In this document: in pieces, positions 10,565 through 18,188 of the stretch
Numbering within the stretch: position 1 is the first letter of the stretch
Layout of the letters: every line of letters starts with the position of its first letter
From: Acidovorax radicis
GTDB lineage: Bacteria > Pseudomonadota > Gammaproteobacteria > Burkholderiales > Burkholderiaceae_C
Assembly: GCF_020510705.1 (NCBI RefSeq)
Contig: NZ_CP075184.1
Coordinates: forward strand, 3,844,001 to 3,908,000
Length of the DNA: 64,000 nt
Reading direction: 5' to 3'
Program-made: the position numbers and the translations under genes
The notes under the pieces: model-generated
Database searches by the model: none
Told to the model about the DNA's origin: nothing
Seen by the model: only the letters and a program-made list of their open reading frames with translations

Positions 10565-11731
10565 TTATTTCTTGTCGCCGCCAGGAATCTTGCCTTCCAC
10601 GCCCTTGACGTAGAAGTTGATTCCACCCAGGAATTTGTCGTCAGCCACGGCGTCTTTTTCCAGCACAGGTTTGCCGTCCTGGCCCACGATCGGCCCCTTC
10701 CAGATCACGAAGCTGCCATCTGCCAAGCCTTTCTTGACCGCTTCCACCTTGGCCTTGGTTTCGGCGGGAACGTCGTCGGCGATCGACACCAGGTCAATGG
10801 CGCCTTCCTTCACACCCCACCAGCTCTGGCCGGTGGACCAAGTGCCGTCGAGTGCGTCTTTGGTGGCCTTGATGTAGTAAGGGCCCCAGTTGATCACCGC
10901 CGATGCCAGGTGGGCCTTGGGGCCGTAGGCCGTCATGTCGGAATCCCAGCCGAACGCGCGCTTGCCTTTTTCCTGGGCTGTCTTGAGCACCGCGGGCGAA
11001 TCCGTGTTCTGGAACAGCACGTCAGCGCCGCCGTTGATCAGCGAGGTGGCGGCTTCGGTTTCCTTCGGAGGGCTGAACCATTCGTTCACCCACACCACCT
11101 TGGTCTTGACCTTGGGGTTGACCGACTGCGCACCCAGCGTGAAGCTGTTGATGTTGCGGATCACTTCAGGAATCGGCACCGACCCCACCACGCCCAAGGT
11201 GTTGGACTTGGTCATGGCGCCCGCAATGACACCAGCCATGTACGCGCCTTCGTAGGTGCGGCTGTCGTACGTGCGCATGTTTTCGGCGGTCTTGTACCCC
11301 GTGGCGTGCTCGAACTTGACGCCTGGGTTGTCGGCGGCCACCTTGAGCATCGACTCCATATACCCAAACGTGGTGCCGAAGATCAGCTTGTTGCCTTGGC
11401 CTGTGAAGTCGCGCAGAACACGCTCGGCATCAGCCGACTCGGGCACGCTTTCCACAAAGGTGGTGATAACTTTGTCCCCGAACTCTTTTTCCAGCGCTTT
11501 GCGGCCGTTGTCATGGGCATACGACCAGCCACCATCGCCCACCGGGCCGACGTAAGCAAACGCGATCTTCAAAGGCTCGGCCTTGGGCGCGGGGGCTTCT
11601 GCTACCGGGGTGGGTGCAGGCGCCGGGGCCGGTGCCGGTTCTTCCTTCTTGCCGCAGCCCGCCAGGGCGGCGGCGGCCATGGCGGAGAGCGCGGCTACCT
11701 TAAGCAAAGAGCGTTTGGGCAGATCAGTCAT
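10565..11731 (-). CDS. BMP-family ABC transporter substrate-binding lipoprotein
   Basis: A 388-residue binding protein of the BMP/PnrA family, whose studied members bind purine nucleosides. It has an N-terminal lipoprotein signal ending in LAGC (cysteine near residue 26), then an Ala-Pro-rich linker of about 25 residues, then the periplasmic-binding fold from about residue 55: FAYVGPVGDGGWSYAHD is the family opening, and GWDSDM and SAVINWGPY are later conserved blocks. Start 11731 has AAGGAA seven bases upstream. It is the last gene of an ATPase-permease-permease-receptor operon, with a 119-nt gap before it and a strong terminator after it. The genomic setting of purine catabolism supports purine nucleosides or bases as ligands. 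Confidence 0.94.
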   Translation of the reverse strand: MTDLPKRSLLKVAALSAMAAAALAGCGKKEEPAPAPAPAPTPVAEAPAPKAEPLKIAFAYVGPVGDGGWSYAHDNGRKALEKEFGDKVITTFVESVPESADAERVLRDFTGQGNKLIFGTTFGYMESMLKVAADNPGVKFEHATGYKTAENMRTYDSRTYEGAYMAGVIAGAMTKSNTLGVVGSVPIPEVIRNINSFTLGAQSVNPKVKTKVVWVNEWFSPPKETEAATSLINGGADVLFQNTDSPAVLKTAQEKGKRAFGWDSDMTAYGPKAHLASAVINWGPYYIKATKDALDGTWSTGQSWWGVKEGAIDLVSIADDVPAETKAKVEAVKKGLADGSFVIWKGPIVGQDGKPVLEKDAVADDKFLGGINFYVKGVEGKIPGGDKK

Positions 11732-11850
11732 GTTGGTTTCCTTGTTGAAGAAGTGAGGCTGGCAAAGTGAACAAAGTTCAGGAACGAAAACAGCAATTAT
11801 GGGGCGCGCTATCACCGCGCAGCCCCCTTTTGAACGGGCAGCCCGCCTTG

Positions 11851-12774
11851 TCAGGAGCCCGGATAAAACGGCTTGCCGAGCGATGCCGGCATGTTGATGC
11901 GGATCCACGCCGGATTGCGAGAGATCAGCGCCAGCACCACGATGGTGGCCACATACGGCAGCATGCTCAGCAATTGGCTGGCCACCTGCACGCCTGAGGC
12001 CTGCAAATGGAACTGCAGCATGGTCACGCCGCCAAACAGGTAAGCACCAAGCAACACCCGTGCCGGGCGCCACGTGGCAAAGGTGGTGAGCGCCAGCGCG
12101 ATCCAGCCGCGCCCGGCCACCATGCCCTCCACCCACAGCGGGGTGTAGACGGTGGAGATATACGCCCCCGACAGGCCACACAGGGCCCCACCCACCACCA
12201 CGGCCGCCAGCCGGATGCGCCGCACCGGGTAGCCCAGCGCATGGGCGGACTCGGGCGATTCGCCCACCGAGCGCAGCACCAGACCGGCGCGCGATCGGTA
12301 CAAAAACCAGACCAACCCCGCCACCAACAGCATGGTGAGATACACCAACGGATGCTGGCGAAACAGCGCCGGCCCCAGCAAGGGCACATCGCCCAGCACG
12401 GGAATCGCGTATTTGGGCAGTTCGGGCAGCTTGGCCTGCACGTAGCTGATGCCCGCAAACGCCGAAAAGCCCACGCCAAACAGGCTGAGCGCCAGGCCGG
12501 TGGCGTACTGGTTGGTGTTCAGCCAGATGACCAGCACACCAAAGACGGCGGCCAACAATGCCCCCGCGGCCATGCCCGCCGCAAAACCCAGCCAGGTGTT
12601 GCCCGTGTGCACCACGGTGGCATAGCCCGCAATGGCAGCGCACAGCATCATGCCTTCGGCGCCCAGATTGACGATGCCGGCCTTTTCGTTGATGAGCAGG
12701 CCCAGGGCCGCGATGGCCAGCACGGTGCCCGCGCTCAGCGTGGCGCCGATCAGCAGTGCGTAGGATTCCATCAT
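11851..12774 (-). CDS. ABC transporter permease (BMP/nucleoside type)
   Basis: A 307-residue inner-membrane permease of the branched-chain/BMP permease superfamily, with eight or nine hydrophobic segments. Characteristic blocks are INEKAGIVNLGAEGMML near residue 30 and the cytoplasmic loop SVGESPESAHALGYPV near residue 160, followed by the coupling region VVVGGALCGLSGAY. It pairs with the permease encoded just upstream, whose stop overlaps its start by ATGA, so the two are translationally coupled. Together with the double-ABC ATPase and the BMP lipoprotein it should form a nucleoside or nucleobase importer of the NupABC/Yuf type. Confidence 0.93.
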   Translation of the reverse strand: MMESYALLIGATLSAGTVLAIAALGLLINEKAGIVNLGAEGMMLCAAIAGYATVVHTGNTWLGFAAGMAAGALLAAVFGVLVIWLNTNQYATGLALSLFGVGFSAFAGISYVQAKLPELPKYAIPVLGDVPLLGPALFRQHPLVYLTMLLVAGLVWFLYRSRAGLVLRSVGESPESAHALGYPVRRIRLAAVVVGGALCGLSGAYISTVYTPLWVEGMVAGRGWIALALTTFATWRPARVLLGAYLFGGVTMLQFHLQASGVQVASQLLSMLPYVATIVVLALISRNPAWIRINMPASLGKPFYPGS

Positions 12775-13841
12775 TTGCCTCCCTTCGAGGCCACCCAGCG
12801 AATGCGGTAGGCAATCAGCGTGTCACAGGCCAGCAGCGTGAACAGCAGCAGGCCCTGGAACACGCCCGTGAGCGATTTGGGCAGACCCAGGCGCGACTGC
12901 GCCAGCTCGCCACCGATATAGAACATGCTCATGAGAATGGCCGAGAGAATCATGCCCACCGGGTGCAGGCGCCCCACAAAGGCCACGATGATGGCCGCGA
13001 ACCCATAGCCCGCAGGCACATACGGCGTGAGCTGCCCAATGGGCCCGGCCACCTCCAGGGCACCGGCCAGGCCCGCAGCGCCGCCGGATATCAGCAGCGC
13101 CGTCCACAGCGCCCTGCGCGATGAAAACCCCGCATAACGCGCCGCCGCAGGCGCAAGCCCCCCCACCTGCTGGGCAAAACCCGCGCGGGTGCGAAACAGG
13201 AACACCCACAACGCCCCCGCACCGGCCAACGCCAGCAGCAGGCCAATGGACATGCGCGAGCCCTGCATCAGCCGGGGGATCTGCGTGACCTTCTCAAACG
13301 TCTTGGTTTGCGGAAAGTTGTAGCCCATGGGGTCCTTCCAGGGGCCATAGACCAGATAGCCCAGCACCAGCGTGGCCACATACACCAGCATCAGGCTCAC
13401 CAGGATTTCGTTGGCATTGAACTTGTCGCGCAACAGCGCCGTGAGGCCCGCCCACGCCATGCCGCCCAACACCCCGGCCAGCAAAATGGCGGGCACGATC
13501 CAGGGGCCCGTGGTCTTGTCGGCCAGCAGCGCCATGCCGCCAGCAGCCACGGCCCCGATGACAAATTGCCCCTCGGCGCCGATGTTCCAGACGTTGGAGC
13601 GAAAACACACGGCCAGGCCGAGCGCGATCAACAGCAGCGGGGTCGCCTTGACCATGAGTTCGCCCAGCGCGTATTGCGACTTCACGGGCTCCCAGAAGAA
13701 CACCTGCAGGCCCCGCACCGGGTCTTTGCCCAAGGCCATGAACAATGCCACGCCGATCGCGATCGTGATGGCAAGGGCCAGCAGCGGCGAGCCATAGGTC
13801 CACAGTCTCGAGGCCTGGGGACGCGGTTCGAGCTTAAACAT
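12771..13841 (-). CDS. ABC transporter permease (BMP/nucleoside type), larger subunit
   Basis: A 356-residue membrane permease with about nine hydrophobic segments. NVWNIGAEGQFVIGAVAAGG near residue 80 is the family signature that matches the NLGAEG block of its partner. I start it at MFKLEPRP (13841), where the start overlaps the stop of the ATPase gene by eight bases (ATGTTTAA). The upstream frame to 13931 only runs antisense into the ATPase gene. This subunit and the one encoded at 11851-12774 form the heterodimeric channel. Confidence 0.93.
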   Translation of the reverse strand: MFKLEPRPQASRLWTYGSPLLALAITIAIGVALFMALGKDPVRGLQVFFWEPVKSQYALGELMVKATPLLLIALGLAVCFRSNVWNIGAEGQFVIGAVAAGGMALLADKTTGPWIVPAILLAGVLGGMAWAGLTALLRDKFNANEILVSLMLVYVATLVLGYLVYGPWKDPMGYNFPQTKTFEKVTQIPRLMQGSRMSIGLLLALAGAGALWVFLFRTRAGFAQQVGGLAPAAARYAGFSSRRALWTALLISGGAAGLAGALEVAGPIGQLTPYVPAGYGFAAIIVAFVGRLHPVGMILSAILMSMFYIGGELAQSRLGLPKSLTGVFQGLLLFTLLACDTLIAYRIRWVASKGGK

Positions 13842-15459
13842 GCTGCGCCTCCCCCGCCTGGGTTGGCGGCGCGTACCGTGCCGATGGATCGCTCGACAGA
13901 TCGCGCGACAAGTGCGCCTGCACATCGGCATGCCACAGGCCGCTCATCCATTCGCCAATACGCTCCACCGTGGCCTCGGCGCGCGCCACGGAGGGCGACA
14001 GGTGGCCCTTGGCCACCACATGCAGCCGGTCGCAGATTTCAAACAATTCGTCCAGCTCCTCACTGACCACCAGCACGGCGCAGCCCGCGTCGCGCAGCGC
14101 CAAAATCGATCCCCGTATCTGCGCCGCCGCGCCCACGTCCACACCCCAAGTGGGCTGCGAAACGATAAGCAGCTTCGGGTTGGCGTCGATCTCGCGCCCC
14201 ACAATGAACTTTTGCAGGTTACCCCCCGACAGCGACTTGGCCGCTGCGTTGGGGCCGCCCGCCTTCACGTTGAAGCGCCGGATGATGTCCTCGGCATGTT
14301 TTTGCAACGCGCCCACCTTGATCCAGCCGCTGCCGCTGACCGAATTGGTGCGTGTGAGCAGCAGGTTGTGCGCCAGGCCCATGGTGGGCACAGCGCCCCG
14401 GCCCAGGCGCTCTTCGGGCACAAAGTGCAGGCCCAGCGCACGGCGCTGGCCGGGGCCCATGCGGCCCGCGTTCTGGCCAGCCACCTGGATGCTCGCAGGC
14501 TCGGCACGTTGGTCTTCGCCCGACAGGGCGTAGAGCAATTCTTTTTGCCCATTGCCCGACACGCCCGCAATACCCACCACCTCGCCCGCCTTCACCTCAA
14601 ACTGCAGGTCGACGAGTTGAACGCCAAACTGGTCGGCGCGCGGCAGCGACAGGCCCTGCACGCGCAGCACGGTGGCGCCGGTCTGCACGGCACGATGCTC
14701 CAGCGCGGGTGGCTCGGCGCCGATCATCAGGCGCGACAGGGATGCGTTGGATTCTTCGGACGGGTTGCACACGCCCGTGACCTTGCCGCCGCGCAGCACG
14801 GTGCAGGCGGTGCACAGCGCACGGATCTCGTGCAGCTTGTGGCTGATGTAGAGGATGCTGCAGCCCTCGCTGGCCAGCTTGCGCAGCACCACAAAGAGCT
14901 TTTCGACCGCCTGGGGCGTGAGCACCGAGGTGGGCTCATCCAGGATCAGCACCTTGGGGTTGGTGAGCAGCGCGCGGATGATTTCCACCCGCTGCATCTC
15001 GCCCACGCTGAGCGTGTGCACCGGGCGCAAGGGGTCGATGTCGAGGCCGTATTCGGCGGCCTTTGCAGTGATGCGCTGCGTCACCTCGGCCAAGGCCTGG
15101 CTCTTGTCCAGGCCCAGCCACACGTTTTCGGCCACGGTGAGGGTGTCGAACAGGCTGAAGTGCTGGAACACCATGGCGATGCCTAAAGCGCGCGCCTCTT
15201 GCGGGTTGCGCACCTGCACGGCCTGGCCGTTGAAGAAAACGCTGCCTTCGTCGGGCTTGACCGAGCCGTAGATGATTTTCATCAGCGTGGACTTGCCCGC
15301 ACCGTTTTCGCCCAGCACGGCATGGATCTCGCCCGGCAATACCGTGAGCGACACACCACTGTTGGCCACCACGGCGGGATAGCGCTTGGTGATGCCTGCC
15401 AGCTGCAGCCGGGGCGGCGGCGACGCACCCGGGGCGGTAGGGTTAGGGGGTGAACTCAT
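13834..15459 (-). CDS. ABC transporter ATP-binding protein, duplicated ABC domains
   Basis: A 541-residue protein with two ABC cassettes in tandem, typical of BMP-type and sugar importers. The first has Walker A GENGAGKST near residue 50, signature LSVGEMQRVEI and Walker B VLILDEPTS. The second is partly degenerate: its Walker A region reads GVSGNGQKEL and its Walker B region LLIVSQPTWGVDVGA, with the signature LSGGNLQKFIVGRE intact. This asymmetry is normal for the family. It is the first gene of the importer operon. The ribosome binding site is not obvious. A short spacer with a degenerate palindromic repeat separates it from the LysR gene. Confidence 0.94.
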   Translation of the reverse strand: MSSPPNPTAPGASPPPRLQLAGITKRYPAVVANSGVSLTVLPGEIHAVLGENGAGKSTLMKIIYGSVKPDEGSVFFNGQAVQVRNPQEARALGIAMVFQHFSLFDTLTVAENVWLGLDKSQALAEVTQRITAKAAEYGLDIDPLRPVHTLSVGEMQRVEIIRALLTNPKVLILDEPTSVLTPQAVEKLFVVLRKLASEGCSILYISHKLHEIRALCTACTVLRGGKVTGVCNPSEESNASLSRLMIGAEPPALEHRAVQTGATVLRVQGLSLPRADQFGVQLVDLQFEVKAGEVVGIAGVSGNGQKELLYALSGEDQRAEPASIQVAGQNAGRMGPGQRRALGLHFVPEERLGRGAVPTMGLAHNLLLTRTNSVSGSGWIKVGALQKHAEDIIRRFNVKAGGPNAAAKSLSGGNLQKFIVGREIDANPKLLIVSQPTWGVDVGAAAQIRGSILALRDAGCAVLVVSEELDELFEICDRLHVVAKGHLSPSVARAEATVERIGEWMSGLWHADVQAHLSRDLSSDPSARYAPPTQAGEAQHV

Positions 15460-15507
15460 GCGGAGGATTGTCTCTCAGTTTTACAACTTGTTATAAGAGT
15501 GAAAACA

Positions 15508-15549
15508 CCTGATGGCGCTTGTTCAGCATACGCAAGCAGCTATTCTTTT
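15508..15549. repeat. Short palindromic repeat, copy 4, degenerate (supplies lysR stop)
   Basis: TGGCGCTTGTTCAGCATACGCAAGCAGCTATTCTTTT pattern: recognisable arms with a diverged loop. The minus-strand TAG stop of the LysR gene at 15540-15542 is part of the ATAGCTGC arm. Confidence 0.65.
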
Positions 15550-16472
15550 CGTAGCGATGAAGCCACCGTCTTCACGCAGTCGCGCAGCCACATGGCAGCA
15601 GCCGAGTGGTGCGTGCGCGCGTGCCACAGCTGGTAATACATCAGCCGGGGAAACGGCACGGGGCACGGCAGGATGGCGACCGGCAACTGCGTCACGTAAC
15701 GCTCGCAATACTGTCGGCCCGTGGTCAACACCAGCAAGCTTGATGCCACGATGTTGGGGATGAGGCTGAAATGCGCGCAGCGCGCCGTGATGTGGCGCTG
15801 CAGCCCCAGACTGTCCAGGTGGGCATCGATCACGCCGCGCGCGCCCGGGTGGGTGGGCGTGGGCGCAATGTGTTCGGCCGCCAGCCAGCTCTCCACGTCC
15901 CAGCCGCGCCGCACGGCGGGGTGGTCCTTCCCCACCAGGCAGACCACTTCGTCGCCGAAAAGCCGTCCCATGTGCAGGTCATCGGGCGGCTGGGGCCAGT
16001 TGCCGATCACCACATCGACTTCGCCCTGGGCCAGATGCGCGTGGTAGTGCGCGTCGGCCGACAGGGGCAGTATTTCGATGGGGCACAGGGGCGCCTCGAC
16101 CTTGATGCGCGCCACCAGCTGCGGCAGGAACAGCGGGTCCAGATAGTCGCTGGCAGCCAGGCGAAACGTGCGGGTGGCGGTGCGCGGGTCAAACCCGCGT
16201 GCATCCGAAAACAGCGCCTCGGCAGACCGCAAAATGGCGCCCGCCGGATCGACCATGCGCAGCCCCGCGTCGGTGGGCATCATGCTGGCGCCCGAGCGCA
16301 CCAGCAGCGGGTCGCCCGACAGGTCACGCAGCCGCTTGAGCGCAGCCGACACCGCCGGCTGGTGCATGCCCAGCCGGACGGCGGCCCTCGATACGCTGCG
16401 TTCTGTGAGCACGGTGTGCAAGACCCTGATGAGATGGAGGTCTATCTTGTCGAAAAGGGCGTGGTCTCTCAT
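15540..16472 (-). CDS. LysR-family transcriptional regulator
   Basis: A 310-residue LysR regulator. The N-terminal winged helix-turn-helix includes SVSRAAVRLGMHQPAVSAAL (residues about 27-46), and the effector domain covers about residues 95-300; overall it looks like the NodD/NahR branch. It is transcribed divergently from xdhAB with a 102-bp spacer that contains the palindrome at 16493-16510, so it most likely controls xanthine dehydrogenase and itself. The effector is unknown; xanthine, hypoxanthine or urate are reasonable guesses. Its TAG stop is contributed by a palindromic repeat. Confidence 0.94.
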   Translation of the reverse strand: MRDHALFDKIDLHLIRVLHTVLTERSVSRAAVRLGMHQPAVSAALKRLRDLSGDPLLVRSGASMMPTDAGLRMVDPAGAILRSAEALFSDARGFDPRTATRTFRLAASDYLDPLFLPQLVARIKVEAPLCPIEILPLSADAHYHAHLAQGEVDVVIGNWPQPPDDLHMGRLFGDEVVCLVGKDHPAVRRGWDVESWLAAEHIAPTPTHPGARGVIDAHLDSLGLQRHITARCAHFSLIPNIVASSLLVLTTGRQYCERYVTQLPVAILPCPVPFPRLMYYQLWHARTHHSAAAMWLRDCVKTVASSLRKE

Positions 16473-16492
16473 AGCAGTGCGTGCATTGATGT

Positions 16493-16510
16493 CATAAGCT
16501 TGTACTTATG
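16493..16510. promoter_or_regulatory. Candidate operator between lysR and xdhA
   Basis: CATAAGCTTGTACTTATG has six-base inverted arms (CATAAG/CTTATG) and lies midway in the divergent spacer. Its size and position suit a LysR recognition site. Which protein binds is inferred from location only. Confidence 0.5.
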
Positions 16511-16574
16511 CAGGTGGCCTCAGTGCGCCCTACCCTCTGATGAATTGATAGCAATCGAAGAAGCGGCATCCGTC

Positions 16575-18188
16575 ATGACCATCCAACCCTTGCAATTCCT
16601 GCGCCGTGGCCAGCCCGTGGCGCTGGGCAATGTACCACCCGACCGCACGCTGCTGCAGGTGCTGCGCGAAGACCTAGGGTGCACCGGCACCAAGGAAGGC
16701 TGCGGCGAAGGCGACTGCGGCGCCTGCACGGTGGTGCTGGGTGAGGCACGGGATGGCCAACTGCACTTCAGCGCGGTGAACAGCTGCATCCGCCTGGCGC
16801 ACTCGGTCAACGGCATGGCGCTGTGGACGGTGGAGGACCTGGCGGAAGACCCATTGATCCAGCCCGTCAGCGACATCCAGCCCGTGCGCGACGCCACATC
16901 AGCGCCGCGCCAGTCAACCACACTGCATCCCGCACAAGAGGCGATGGTTCAGTGCCATGGCTCCCAATGTGGCTTCTGCACCCCGGGTTTCGTCATGGGC
17001 CTTTTCGGCATGTACCAAAAGTACATCGCCCCCACGCTCCCCACTGCGTGTGGTTCGCTGCCCCCCGAGGGGGCCCTCGCGCCTAGGGGCGGCCCGTCGG
17101 CGCTCGACCATGTGTGCCACGGCCAACCCATCACCCGCGAGCTGGCCCAAGAGGAACTCTCGGGCAACCTGTGCCGATGCACCGGCTACCGCCCCATTCT
17201 GGACGCCGCACAGCACATGGCCGCCCTGCCCGCCATGGCGGTGAACGAGCCTCTTTTGCTACAAAAACTAGAGCAGCTAGCGTTTAATCATCAAGCGCTG
17301 GAGGCCAATTCTTCTTATATTTCCCCCGCCACGCTGCCCGACCTGCTGGCCGCGCGCGCCGCGCACCCAGCCGCCCAAGTGGTGGCCGGCTGCACCGACG
17401 TCGGCCTGTGGGTGACCAAGCAGCACAAGCAGTACGTACAGATTCTGGATGTGACACGCGTGGCCGAGCTGCGCGCGGTTGAGGCCACGCCAAAGCACAT
17501 CGCCATCGGTGCCGCCGTCACGCTGACCGAGGCCTTTGCGGCCCTGACGGCGCAATGGCCCCAGCTGCACACCTTCGCCACACGCTTTGCGGGCCTGCCC
17601 GTGCGCAACTCCGGCACGCTGGGCGGCAACGTGGCCAATGGCTCGCCCATTGGCGACTCGATGCCGCTGCTGATCGCGTTGCGCGCCCAGGTGGTGCTGG
17701 CCAGCCAGCGCGGCGAGCGCACGCTGGCATTGGAGAACCTGTACACCGGCTATCGGCAAAACGTGATGGCGCCCGACGAACTGCTGGTGCGCATCGTCGT
17801 GCCCCGGCCCGGGGTCACTGAAGTGCTTCGGGCTTACAAAATTTCCAAGCGCTTCGACGACGACATCTCCGCCGTCTGCCTGGTCATCAATCTGGATATC
17901 GAAGCCGCCGTGGTGCGCCGCGCCAGCATCGGCGCGGGCGGCGTGGCCGCCACCCCGGCCCGCGCGCGCCAGACCGAAGCCGCGCTGACCGGCCAGCCCT
18001 GGAACGCCGACACCATCTCCCGTGCCACGCAAACGCTGCAAGGCGAATTCAGCCCCATCTCGGACATGCGCGCCAGCGGTGCGTACCGCCGCACGGTGCT
18101 GGCCAACCTGCTGCAACGCTTCTGGCTGGAGAGCCAGGGCGAACAGACGGTGAGCGTGGAGAACTTTCGCCTGGAGGAAGCGGCATGA
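16575..18188 (+). CDS. xdhA: Xanthine dehydrogenase small subunit (2Fe-2S and FAD domains)
   Basis: A 537-residue subunit that carries electrons from the molybdenum site to NAD. The first 2Fe-2S cluster motif, CTGTKEGCGEGDCGACT, is near residues 33-50. The second uses CGFC (about residue 133) and CRC (about residue 200). The FAD domain starts near residue 255, with RFAGLPVRNSGTLGGNVANG around 335-355. The start 16575 (MTIQPLQF) fits the family; the frame is open further upstream without similarity. The protein is longer than usual, about 490 residues being common, because of two in-frame inserts. One, at about residues 152-178, is encoded by GC-rich repeat sequence between the CGFC and CRC motifs. 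The other, at about 226-246, is a palindromic repeat in the domain linker. It overlaps xdhB by four bases. Confidence 0.96.
   Translation: MTIQPLQFLRRGQPVALGNVPPDRTLLQVLREDLGCTGTKEGCGEGDCGACTVVLGEARDGQLHFSAVNSCIRLAHSVNGMALWTVEDLAEDPLIQPVSDIQPVRDATSAPRQSTTLHPAQEAMVQCHGSQCGFCTPGFVMGLFGMYQKYIAPTLPTACGSLPPEGALAPRGGPSALDHVCHGQPITRELAQEELSGNLCRCTGYRPILDAAQHMAALPAMAVNEPLLLQKLEQLAFNHQALEANSSYISPATLPDLLAARAAHPAAQVVAGCTDVGLWVTKQHKQYVQILDVTRVAELRAVEATPKHIAIGAAVTLTEAFAALTAQWPQLHTFATRFAGLPVRNSGTLGGNVANGSPIGDSMPLLIALRAQVVLASQRGERTLALENLYTGYRQNVMAPDELLVRIVVPRPGVTEVLRAYKISKRFDDDISAVCLVINLDIEAAVVRRASIGAGGVAATPARARQTEAALTGQPWNADTISRATQTLQGEFSPISDMRASGAYRRTVLANLLQRFWLESQGEQTVSVENFRLEEAA
17030..17108. repeat. 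GC-rich repeat inserted in frame in xdhA
   Basis: This stretch contains CTGCCCCCCGAGGGGGC and GCGCCTAGGGGCGGCCCG. It resembles the GC-rich elements found after the porin and urtA stop codons and, from memory, an abundant element in Comamonadaceae. It adds about 26 residues, rich in Pro and Gly, to the 2Fe-2S domain. Confidence 0.6.
17251..17310. repeat. Short palindromic repeat, copy 5, in frame in xdhA
   Basis: GAGCAGCTAGCGTTTAATCATCAAGCGCTGGAGGCC type sequence, open in the xdhA frame, where it encodes EQLAFNHQALEAN in the linker between the iron-sulfur and FAD domains. Confidence 0.85.
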
